A stretch of DNA of 64,000 nt from Paracoccus pantotrophus (GTDB taxonomy: Bacteria > Pseudomonadota > Alphaproteobacteria > Rhodobacterales > Rhodobacteraceae). Positions 54,339-61,366 of the stretch are shown in pieces (the stretch's first letter is position 1; each line of letters starts with the position of its first letter). The notes beneath the pieces are model-generated. The model was not told the origin of the DNA. It did not search any database and saw only the letters and a program-made list of their open reading frames with translations. The position numbers were made by a program, and so were the translations under genes. Where the stretch lies: assembly GCF_008824185.1 (NCBI RefSeq), contig NZ_CP044426.1, positions 1,062,501 to 1,126,500 on the forward strand. Direction: 5' to 3'.

Positions 54339-54812
54339 TCAGTCGATCATCTGCCAGCCCGGATGCTCGAAATGCTCGCCATATGCGTTCAACGCCTGAA
54401 CGATCGTCACCGCGCCAGTCTCGACCTCGCCGGCCTCCAATGCCGAGATGCCGGTCATCACCTCACCAAGGACGATATGGAACTGCTCGTCCACCTCGGG
54501 TTCCAGCACACAGTTCTCGACCATGAAATCGACCTGCTTCTGGACATCGGCAGCGACCCCATTCGCGGCATCGGCCGGCAGGGTGCCGTTGTGGATCGCG
54601 TCCAGGTTCGCGGCCATGGTTCCGTGAATCGCGGTCATGCCGGTGATCATGTTCTGATCGCCCTGCCATTTGGCGCCATCGTTCAGCGTGATCTCGATAG
54701 CCCCCGCGCCATGGCTGTCATGATCATGGGATTGCGCGGCTGCAATGCCAGCTGACCCCAGCGCAAGGGCGAGAGCAACAGCGACGGCGGTGAAAGATTT
54801 TACAGTCCTCAT
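54339..54812 (-). CDS. Periplasmic His-rich helical protein
   Basis: 157 aa from ATG 54812, after GGAGATCACT. Sec signal peptide (MRTVKSFTAVAVALALALGS … AAAQ), then SHDHDSHGAG, a likely metal-binding tag, and a helical domain (DQNMITGMTAIHGTMAANLD; VDFMVENCVLEPEVDEQFHI; YGEHFEHPGW). Similar proteins are common in Rhodobacterales but their function is not known to me. It shares its operator with the metal ATPase operon, so periplasmic metal buffering is a reasonable inference. Confidence 0.7.
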   Translation of the reverse strand: MRTVKSFTAVAVALALALGSAGIAAAQSHDHDSHGAGAIEITLNDGAKWQGDQNMITGMTAIHGTMAANLDAIHNGTLPADAANGVAADVQKQVDFMVENCVLEPEVDEQFHIVLGEVMTGISALEAGEVETGAVTIVQALNAYGEHFEHPGWQMID

Positions 54813-54891
54813 AGTGATCTCCTGTATCTGCCAAGTGGTTCTGGCCGCAGCGGGCATCGACAGACGCCGCCGGGCTTGGGATAGACATAGG

Positions 54892-54951
54892 CTGTCCGTT
54901 TTCGCACGAGAATTGACGAAAACTGCAAAGACCCATTGCACGAATGGACAG
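54892..54951 (-). promoter_or_regulatory. Conserved ~60-bp operator, copy 2
   Basis: CTGTCC (54892-54897) and GGACAG (54946-54951) form an outer inverted repeat. CCATTGCACGAATGG (54933-54947) is a dyad with 5-bp arms. It lies 80-140 bp before the His-rich protein gene, in the same orientation as copy 1 to the HMA gene. On the minus strand both copies read GGACAGC(A/C)TAT just before the expected -10 position. Confidence 0.65.
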
Positions 54952-54954
54952 ACC

Positions 54955-55947
54955 TCAGGCACGAACCAGACCCTCGCGGCCTGCCGCCGATACCATCGGG
55001 CTGTCGAACAGCGCCCCGACGGCATGGGTCCGGATGCCGCCTGCCTCGCGCATCAGAAACAGCGCATCGAGGTCGAGACGCGCGGCGAGTTCGCCGCCAG
55101 CTTGCGGACCCAGCACCATCAGCGCGCTAGCCCAGGCATCGGCCTCCGCACAGGTTCCGGCGACGACCGTAACCGAGGCCGGTGACGAGCGCAGCGGGCC
55201 GCCTGTCGCGGGGTCCATGGTGTGTGACAGGCGCTGGCCCCGAACGGTCACATGATGCCGGTAGTCGCCCGACGTGGCGACGGCAGCATCCATCAGCGTC
55301 AGGATGGAGCGGGGCGCGCGGCGTTCGGGATCCGGCGTCTCGACGGCGACCGTCCAGGGCATGCTATCGGGCCGTAGTCCGGATGCACGCATTTCGCCGT
55401 CGATGCCGACGAGGAAAGCCGTGATGCCGAAGCCTTGCAACGTCCCTGCCAGCTTGTCCACGCCGAACCCCTTGGCGATCCCGTTCAGGTCCAGCGTGAT
55501 CGGCGTGTGTTTCCGGACTAGCCCGGCCGCGCGGTCGATCTCCAGCACCTCATGCGCGGGCCAGCGCGCAGCAGCCATCACCGCGCGGATGGCCCCGGCG
55601 CTGACCGCCTCGGGTCCAAACCCCCAGGCCCGCACCGCATCGCCCATGCCGATGTCAAAAGCACCGCCCGATAGAGCGCCGATCCTTACCCCAAGATCGA
55701 GCACTTCGGCCAACCCAGCGGGAACGGCCACCCAGACATTTTCGGACGTCCGGTTCAGGCGCATCAGGTCACTGTCGGGTTTCCATGTCGACATGGCGGC
55801 ATCGACCTCCGCCACGGCCGCCTGCAAGGCCGCCTGCACCGGGGCGGGGTCCAGCCCGGCATCGGCATGGAAAAGCGCCGACCAGCGTGTCCCCATGGTC
55901 GGGCCATTCAGCGCGTGGCGGATCGGGTCAGTAGACGTCTTCGGCAT
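54955..55947 (-). CDS. apbE: ApbE-family FAD:protein FMN transferase
   Basis: 330 aa. Motifs: GPTMGTRWSALFHAD at the N-terminus, MSTWKPDSDLMRLNR, SGGAFDIGMG, LDLNGIAKGFGVDKL, SHTMDPATGGP, and AGTCAEADAWASALMVLG for Mg/FAD binding. ApbE attaches FMN covalently to Thr (or Ser) in exported proteins. No signal peptide or lipobox is evident, so export is unclear. It overlaps the PepSY-reductase gene by 20 bp, and the DUF2271 protein of the same operon carries a matching acceptor motif. Confidence 0.92.
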   Translation of the reverse strand: MPKTSTDPIRHALNGPTMGTRWSALFHADAGLDPAPVQAALQAAVAEVDAAMSTWKPDSDLMRLNRTSENVWVAVPAGLAEVLDLGVRIGALSGGAFDIGMGDAVRAWGFGPEAVSAGAIRAVMAAARWPAHEVLEIDRAAGLVRKHTPITLDLNGIAKGFGVDKLAGTLQGFGITAFLVGIDGEMRASGLRPDSMPWTVAVETPDPERRAPRSILTLMDAAVATSGDYRHHVTVRGQRLSHTMDPATGGPLRSSPASVTVVAGTCAEADAWASALMVLGPQAGGELAARLDLDALFLMREAGGIRTHAVGALFDSPMVSAAGREGLVRA

Positions 55948-58135
55948 AGCGTCCCTCCGTTTTCAGCGTGAGCGGGGTGAGGCCGACCGGCGCGAGAATG
56001 TCCGTCAGCGCCTCGGCCACGCCCGCCGCCATGTCGCGCCCGCCGCAGACCATGATGCGCGCCCCGTCCCGGATCAGCCGGATCAGTTCAACGCTCTCAG
56101 CGCGCAGCACGTCCTGCACATAGCGCGGCTTCGCTCCCCGCGAGATGGCGGTGGTCAACTGGGCAAGACGGCCATCGGCCTGCCAGGCGGCCAGATCCTC
56201 ACGATAGAGGAAATCGCTGTCGGGGTGGCGCATCCCGAAAACGAGATGAACCGGCCGCTTCCCACTGTTGCCCCGGATGAACCCTGCAAGCGGGCCGATC
56301 CCCGTGCCGGCGCCGATCAGGATCAGCGGCGGCTTTCCTCCTTCGTTATGGAAAGCAGGATTGTGCTGGACGAAGGCGTGGATCGCCTGATCGGGCTCCA
56401 GTGCCAGAAGCTGCCCGGAGCAGAGGCCGCCGGGATGCTTGCGCACCACGATCTCGACGAAGCCGTCGCGCCATCCGGACGCCAGCGAGTAGAAGCGCGG
56501 CAGATCCGCACCCTCGGGCAGAACGCCGAGGAGATCACCGGCCTGAAACCGGCCAAACCCCCGACCTGTCAGCCGTTGCAAAAACGTCGCCTCGGGTAGG
56601 GCAAAGCGCAGGATCGTGGTCGGCGCCTGCACCTCCGCCCCGTAATCACGGCGCGAGATCAGGGTGAGCCGCCCCGTCACGGGCGGGGTTGGCACATGTT
56701 CGAGCGTAAGCTCGATCCCCAGCGCCGCCCCCAGCGCGCGGCCCCAGCGGGCGAAATCCTGCGGCGACTGGCGATCGACCGTGTCGAAGGGCATCAATTG
56801 CGCCCAGCCTTTGGCAGCAGCCCGACTCCCGACTTCATCGGCGAACGCGCAGAACGCGGGAAAGCTGCGATCGCCGAAACCAAGCACCGCAAGCGGGGCC
56901 TCAGGGACAGATTCCAGCGCCGCGAGGCGTTCAATGAACCCCTTCGCCGTGGCGGGAGCCTGTCCCTCGCCCCAGGTGGCGGCAAGAATGACGAACCGTT
57001 CGGCCTGCGGATAGCGCGCCGGCTCGAAACCGGACATTGGCGCGACATGAACATGCTGGCCCGCCGTGGTCAGCGCATGTTGGAGCGTCGCAGCGAAACC
57101 CCAGGTGCTGCCGCCCTCCGAGCCCACCAGCAAGATGGTCGCAGCGCGGTTTGCAGGATGATTGCCACGGAGACGCGGTCTTGACCGCCGCCCCGCGAAC
57201 CAGAGCACAAGACCACTCACCCCCATTGCCGGCACGCCGAGCGCCAGCACACCCAGCACGAGGCCGAGAGATGCGGCCCCCTGCCCGGTATGCAGCATGT
57301 AGATGGTTTCAGATATCTGTTCCCACATCGTCAGCTCGGCCCAGGCCAGAAGCTCACCCGTCCCCTGATCGAGATAGCCGGTGCCGCGATCCGTCTTCAG
57401 AGTGAAGGCGTCCGTGGCGTCGCCAGGATAGGGAAAGCTCAGCTCGCGCAACTCCGTGACAGCAATCACGGAGAGCGGCTCCATCGCAGCAAGCGAGACC
57501 CCAGTGCTTCCGCTGACCTCAGTCGGAAAGGTCGGCGGTGCGGCTCCATCCGGCAGAAGATCGAAGGTCGAGGCGGCCATCCACAGTGCAGTCGCCGAGG
57601 ACAAAACCAGCCCCGTGACCGCCACGCGGGCGATCCCGGTATGGATGCGGCTCGACGCCGGCCCGCGCAAAGGGGCGAACCAACGCCGCCAGCCGCCCAT
57701 GCGCCGCGCGACTAGCATCGCGCCGGAGACCGACAGGATCAGCATCGCCACGGCGCCAATGGCCATGGCGATACGACCGGCATCGCCTAGGAATAGCGAA
57801 CGGTGAAGGTTGGTCAACCAGCGTTTGACCGGATCGGGATCGGCGCTGGCGATACCCTTGCCGGTCGCCGGGTCGATTACCGCCGCGCCGGGCGTGCCGT
57901 CGTCGAACCAGAACGCGGTGATCCGGCCCGACGGCGCGCGCCGGATCTGCTCCACCCCCGGATAGGCAGCCAGGATACGTCCTGCGAGATCGGCGACGGT
58001 CAGCCCGGCCTCGGCCTGCGGCGTGGAAAGCCGCTCGGCCGCGGGAAAGACCGAGAGCGCCGCGCCGCTCAACGCAAGGGCCATGACGAGAATGAGGGCC
58101 AGCAGACCCGACCAGCGATGCAGCGTGCGGATCAT
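55928..58135 (-). CDS. PepSY-membrane / flavodoxin / FNR fusion reductase
   Basis: 735 aa. Residues ~1-340: PepSY-associated membrane region with four helices and haem-type His (LHRWSGLLALILVMALALSG; LTNLHRSLFLGDAGR; TIYMLHTGQGAASLGLVLG). About 350-480: flavodoxin-like domain (ILLVGSEGGSTWGFAATLQH; VLGFGDRSFPAFCAFADEVG). About 500-735: FAD/NADPH reductase (LPRFYSLASGW; HPGGLCSGQL; IGAGTGIGPLAGFIRG; MVCGGRDMAAGVAEAL). It should carry electrons from cytoplasmic NAD(P)H across the membrane to periplasmic acceptors such as ferric chelates or a flavoprotein. Confidence 0.88.
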   Translation of the reverse strand: MIRTLHRWSGLLALILVMALALSGAALSVFPAAERLSTPQAEAGLTVADLAGRILAAYPGVEQIRRAPSGRITAFWFDDGTPGAAVIDPATGKGIASADPDPVKRWLTNLHRSLFLGDAGRIAMAIGAVAMLILSVSGAMLVARRMGGWRRWFAPLRGPASSRIHTGIARVAVTGLVLSSATALWMAASTFDLLPDGAAPPTFPTEVSGSTGVSLAAMEPLSVIAVTELRELSFPYPGDATDAFTLKTDRGTGYLDQGTGELLAWAELTMWEQISETIYMLHTGQGAASLGLVLGVLALGVPAMGVSGLVLWFAGRRSRPRLRGNHPANRAATILLVGSEGGSTWGFAATLQHALTTAGQHVHVAPMSGFEPARYPQAERFVILAATWGEGQAPATAKGFIERLAALESVPEAPLAVLGFGDRSFPAFCAFADEVGSRAAAKGWAQLMPFDTVDRQSPQDFARWGRALGAALGIELTLEHVPTPPVTGRLTLISRRDYGAEVQAPTTILRFALPEATFLQRLTGRGFGRFQAGDLLGVLPEGADLPRFYSLASGWRDGFVEIVVRKHPGGLCSGQLLALEPDQAIHAFVQHNPAFHNEGGKPPLILIGAGTGIGPLAGFIRGNSGKRPVHLVFGMRHPDSDFLYREDLAAWQADGRLAQLTTAISRGAKPRYVQDVLRAESVELIRLIRDGARIMVCGGRDMAAGVAEALTDILAPVGLTPLTLKTEGRYAEDVY

Positions 58136-58144
58136 GGCGTTGCC

Positions 58145-58615
58145 TCACATGTCGTAGCGGAGGCTGGCGACATACCTGCGGCCGGGCGCAGGCTTTCCCG
58201 CTCCTGCCGTCGTCAGCGGCACGGCGATGTCGTTCGGGCTGTCGCGCATTTCCTCCACGGCGGCGTCGACATGCAGCGTATAGCCCGCATCGAACAGCGC
58301 ATCGGCAAGGTCGAGGGTGATTTCGAGTGACCGGCCCGCGCCGACACTGGCGCCGGTGATGCCGTCGACCTGCGCCAGGTCGCCGCCGGTGGCGCGATAC
58401 CAGTCGCTGAGATGTTCGTAATACTTCGACTTGCCGCCGGCCATCCACAGGGTTCCGGCATACGCCCCCTGCGCATCGGTGACGTAGAGGACGAGATAGG
58501 CGCCATCGCCGCCGTAAGTGTTCAGGGTGGTGGTGAGGGTGACCGGCCGGGCCATGGCAAGGCCGGGCGCTACAATGGCCGAGGTCAGTGCAAGGGCTGC
58601 GAGGATGGATTTCAT
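58145..58615 (-). CDS. DUF2271 periplasmic protein with a flavinylation-like motif
   Basis: 156 aa from ATG 58615, preceded by AAAGGAGAGCAGGATC. Signal peptide to about Ala22. The domain is DUF2271 (YGGDGAYLVLYVTDAQGAYA; LWMAGGKSKYYEHLSDWYRA). Residues 84-90 read DGITGAS, matching the ApbE acceptor pattern D-x-x-(S/T)-G-A-(T/S), with Ser at the usual Thr. Neighbours are ApbE and the PepSY reductase, so it is the best candidate for a covalent FMN carrier here. Confidence 0.8.
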   Translation of the reverse strand: MKSILAALALTSAIVAPGLAMARPVTLTTTLNTYGGDGAYLVLYVTDAQGAYAGTLWMAGGKSKYYEHLSDWYRATGGDLAQVDGITGASVGAGRSLEITLDLADALFDAGYTLHVDAAVEEMRDSPNDIAVPLTTAGAGKPAPGRRYVASLRYDM

Positions 58616-58641
58616 GATCCTGCTCTCCTTTGTCCAATGCT

Positions 58642-59022
58642 TCAGTTCACCCGCACCATCGGCGGGGTGCCGTTCTGGAACAGCGGATTGGCGGGCGGTG
58701 TCGCCGGAGCGGCGGCGGGTGCGCGGTCGCGATCCCGCGCGCGGTCGTCTTCGCCGTCGCGGTGGCGCAACTTGACGACCTGCAACGTCGCGGGATCCAG
58801 TTTGGCCTTGATGCGACGGCCCTGGGCATCGCGCCCCTTGACCTCCCAGCAGCCGTCGTCGGCCTCGATTTTCTCGACCCGCCAGCCGAGGCCCGTCGCC
58901 GCCTGCATCGCCGCCTCGCGCTGCTGCCAAGCACTGCGCGGCACATGGCAGTCGTCGTCGGCAATCGCCGCCACGGCGGGCAATACCGCGAAAGCGGCTA
59001 CGGCGAGCAATAGAGTTTTCAT
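58642..59022 (-). CDS. Small periplasmic PepSY protein 1
   Basis: 126 aa from ATG 59022 (MKTLLLAVAAFAVLPAVAAI), AAAGGA upstream. Signal peptide, then the PepSY domain: CHVPRSAWQQREAAMQAATG, EADDGCWEVKGRDAQGRRIK, LDPATLQVVKL. A Pro/Ala/Arg-rich tail (RDRDRAPAAAPATPPANPLF) is not present in the other two copies. The two Cys could form a disulphide. Confidence 0.82.
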   Translation of the reverse strand: MKTLLLAVAAFAVLPAVAAIADDDCHVPRSAWQQREAAMQAATGLGWRVEKIEADDGCWEVKGRDAQGRRIKAKLDPATLQVVKLRHRDGEDDRARDRDRAPAAAPATPPANPLFQNGTPPMVRVN

Positions 59023-59133
59023 GGTTCGAATGTCCTTTACGATCATCTCGGGGGGACTTTCCCGGCTATGGCCGAGGCGAACGCCCGTGTGGAAAGAGGT
59101 CAGCCTCCGTAGCGAGGCGGACCCTTGTGGCCA

Positions 59134-59436
59134 TCAGTTGCGCTTTTCGGGCTTGGTGCCGTCGCTCCAGCGTTTGACCTTGCCGTCGATCACCTCGAGG
59201 GTTCCGGGATCGACGGTCATCTTCAGGGTGTTGCCACCCTGGTCGATGACGTTCAGCTCGTAGCAGCCATCATCAAGTTCCATTTTCGAGATGCTCCAGC
59301 CGAATTCGTCGGTCACTTGGATAAGGGCTTCCCAGGACTGCATGTTCTCGGTCGGCACGTTGCATTTCTCGTCGGCGAGCGCGGCCCCGGCGGGGATCGC
59401 GAGGGCGAATGCGGTGGCGGTCAGGATGGTTTTCAT
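59134..59436 (-). CDS. Small periplasmic PepSY protein 2
   Basis: 100 aa from ATG 59436, GAGGAG upstream. Signal peptide (cleaved near LA-DEKC), then CNVPTENMQSWEALIQVTDE, MELDDGCYELNVIDQGGNTL, VDPGTLEVIDGKVKRW. Two response-regulator-type sites lie 50-105 bp upstream, so it is probably induced by the two-component system encoded nearby. Confidence 0.85.
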   Translation of the reverse strand: MKTILTATAFALAIPAGAALADEKCNVPTENMQSWEALIQVTDEFGWSISKMELDDGCYELNVIDQGGNTLKMTVDPGTLEVIDGKVKRWSDGTKPEKRN

Positions 59437-59486
59437 GGCTATGCTCCTCAGCCTTGGTTGCCTGATGAAACCAATCTGGAGGGCGC

Positions 59487-59504
59487 GGCTGACGTGATCC
59501 TGAT
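59487..59504 (-). promoter_or_regulatory. Response-regulator box 1
   Basis: The minus strand reads ATCAGGATCACGTCAGCC. It shares TCAG, the central T and CGTCAG with the three other boxes listed here. It is 51 bp before the start of PepSY protein 2. Confidence 0.55.
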
Positions 59505-59521
59505 CGCCGCGGAAAACCTGC

Positions 59522-59539
59522 GTCAGCTTTCCGTCAGCC
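59522..59539 (+). promoter_or_regulatory. Response-regulator box 2
   Basis: The plus strand reads GTCAGCTTTCCGTCAGCC, two GTCAG half-sites 11 bp apart, the usual spacing of OmpR/PmrA-type tandem sites. It is 17 bp from box 1, in inverted orientation. Confidence 0.6.
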
Positions 59540-59625
59540 TGCCCCGACGAACCGCAACGGTCGCGCAAAACAAACCGGCCCCGCCAGACAGACGGGGCCG
59601 CAACAACAGTGGGAATGCGTAATGT

Positions 59626-60258
59626 TCAGGTCACGTCATTTGCGCCAGGGGGGCGCTTTCGGCCCGTGACCATGGCACGGGGCAGGTTCTCCCGATGGCG
59701 CCATGAGGTGAGCGCCACACCTCCGACATGCAGGGCCACGAGGACCAACGCCAGGTTGGCCAGCGTTTCATGCACCTCCTTCAAGGTCTTGTCCCCCCTG
59801 ACTTCCCGGCCGCCATGCTCGCCCACAACCCTCACGGCACGGGCTTCCTCGATCGACTGTTCGAGCAGCCAGCCGCTTAGCGCGGTGCCGGAAAGCGTAA
59901 CCATAAGTGCCACGATCATCGCGGCGCCGGCCGGGTTGTGCCCGAGATGGCGCCGCTCCCGCCCGCGCAGCATGTCTCCGAGATAGACCAGCGTTGCGGC
60001 AGGGCCACGCATGAATTGCGCGAAGCGGGCATGGTGACTGCCGACAAAACCCCAGATCAGGCGGAGCACAAGCAATGCCGCCACCGCATAGCCGGCCGCC
60101 TCGTGAAGCGGCCGCACCTCGTCAGCCGCGAGCCATGCCACTGCAAAGGCGGCAACCAGGCCCCAATGAAAGCTGCGCACCACCGGATCCCAGACCCGCA
60201 CCATGCGCGTGGTATCGGCAACGTCCGAAATACCGCCGTCCCTTTTCGCCTCAATCAT
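59626..60258 (-). CDS. b-type cytochrome, Ni/Fe-hydrogenase-cytochrome-b / b561-like
   Basis: 210 aa from ATG 60258 (MIEAKRDGGISDVADTTRMV). Four membrane helices with haem His: WDPVVRSFHWGLVAAFAVAW, RPLHEAAGYAVAALLVLRL, FVGSHHARFAQFMRG, and the C-terminal HETLANLALVLVALHVGGVA. It overlaps the PepSY protein 3 gene by 8 bp, so the pair is cotranscribed. It is a probable electron partner of the PepSY proteins, of the kind seen beside cytochromes and PepSY proteins in metal-response clusters. Confidence 0.85.
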   Translation of the reverse strand: MIEAKRDGGISDVADTTRMVRVWDPVVRSFHWGLVAAFAVAWLAADEVRPLHEAAGYAVAALLVLRLIWGFVGSHHARFAQFMRGPAATLVYLGDMLRGRERRHLGHNPAGAAMIVALMVTLSGTALSGWLLEQSIEEARAVRVVGEHGGREVRGDKTLKEVHETLANLALVLVALHVGGVALTSWRHRENLPRAMVTGRKRPPGANDVT

Positions 60259-60565
60259 GTTTGCGTCCCCTGCCCTCACGGAAGTGCCGTTCACCTCCGT
60301 CCTCGTATTCGACCTCGATTACCTGAAGCGTGCCGGGATCGACCGTCACCTCGATGCGGCGTCCTTCCCGGTCCGTGCCTTTTATCTCGTAGCAGCCGTC
60401 GTCGATCTTGATGCGCCGCACCACCCATCCGTTTTCTTCCGCGAGCCGCACCACCGCGCTTCTTGGCTGCCAGTCTGCCAGCGGCACGGCACAGTCGTCG
60501 CCGGCAAGTGCAGCCCCGCACGGAAGGGCCGCGAGAAAGGTCAGAATTGTCAGCGATCTCTTCAT
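60251..60565 (-). CDS. Small periplasmic PepSY protein 3
   Basis: 104 aa from ATG 60565, CGGAGTG upstream. Signal peptide (MKRSLTILTFLAALPCGAAL-AG), then CAVPLADWQPRSAVVRLAEE, IDDGCYEIKGTDREGRRIEV, VDPGTLQVIEVEYEDGGERH. It is the same layout as the other two, with the extra acidic/His tail. Divergent from the response-regulator gene, with operator boxes between. Confidence 0.85.
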   Translation of the reverse strand: MKRSLTILTFLAALPCGAALAGDDCAVPLADWQPRSAVVRLAEENGWVVRRIKIDDGCYEIKGTDREGRRIEVTVDPGTLQVIEVEYEDGGERHFREGRGRKHD

Positions 60566-60612
60566 GGACCACACTCCGCATAACGGCCATCGGATGACAT
60601 TCTGCGTCGCGA

Positions 60613-60630
60613 ACCTGACGGGATGCTGAA
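60613..60630 (-). promoter_or_regulatory. Response-regulator box 3
   Basis: The minus strand reads TTCAGCATCCCGTCAGGT, 48 bp before the start of PepSY protein 3 and pointing at it. Confidence 0.55.
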
Positions 60631-60647
60631 GCCTGGGGCGTCCCGCC

Positions 60648-60665
60648 ATCAGCTTTGCGTCAGCC
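60648..60665 (+). promoter_or_regulatory. Response-regulator box 4
   Basis: The plus strand reads ATCAGCTTTGCGTCAGCC, 42 bp before the start of the response-regulator gene: likely autoregulation. It is 17 bp from box 3 in inverted orientation, the same arrangement as boxes 1 and 2. Confidence 0.6.
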
Positions 60666-60706
60666 CGGATCGCCATAATGGCCAGAGGCAAATGAGTAGG
60701 AAGATC

Positions 60707-61366
60707 ATGCGAATCCTGCTGATCGAGGACGACACCGTTCTGGGCGCCGCCGTGCGGGACCAGATCGCCGCGGGTGGCCAGTCGGTGGACTGGGTCACGC
60801 GCCTGGATGCGGCCGGCGATGCGATGGCCGGCGCCGGCTATGATCTGGTATTGCTGGACCTCATGCTGCCCGACGGACGCGGCATCACCTTCCTTCGGTC
60901 GCTGCGCGCCGGCGGCGACGTGACGCCGGTGATCATCCTGACCGCGCTGGACCAGATCTCGGACCGGATCGAAGGCTTGAACGCCGGCGCCGACGACTAT
61001 CTGGTCAAGCCCTTCGATCTGGCCGAGCTTTCCGCGCGCATCGGCTCGGTCGCGCGGCGCTATAGCGGCAATCCCAACCCGATCATCGTCCACGGCGCGC
61101 TTGCCGTCGACCTTGCCTCGCGCAGCATCCGCCGCGACGGCCGGCCGGTGCAACTGACGGCGCGCGAATGGGCGCTGTTCGAGGCGTTCCTCACGCGCCC
61201 CGGCCAGCTTCTGTCCAAGGCACAACTTGAGGAAAAGCTTTATGCCTTCGATACCGAGGTGGAAAGCAACACCATCGAGGTCCATGTCAGCCGGCTGCGC
61301 AAGAAGCTGGGCGCCGAGGTGATCGAGACCGAGCGCGGATTGGGCTACCGGCTGGGTTCGCCATGA
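60707..61366 (+). CDS. OmpR/PhoB-family response regulator (QseB/PmrA-like)
   Basis: 219 aa from ATG 60707, after TAGGAAG; an in-frame start at 60623 runs through the operator and is unlikely. Receiver domain: LLIEDD acidic pair, phospho-Asp in LLDLMLPDG (Asp51), Lys in YLVKPFD. C-terminal winged helix (LTAREWALFEAFLTRPGQLL; SNTIEVHVSRLRKKLG). It overlaps the kinase gene (ATGA) and probably activates the PepSY genes. Confidence 0.92.
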   Translation: MRILLIEDDTVLGAAVRDQIAAGGQSVDWVTRLDAAGDAMAGAGYDLVLLDLMLPDGRGITFLRSLRAGGDVTPVIILTALDQISDRIEGLNAGADDYLVKPFDLAELSARIGSVARRYSGNPNPIIVHGALAVDLASRSIRRDGRPVQLTAREWALFEAFLTRPGQLLSKAQLEEKLYAFDTEVESNTIEVHVSRLRKKLGAEVIETERGLGYRLGSP

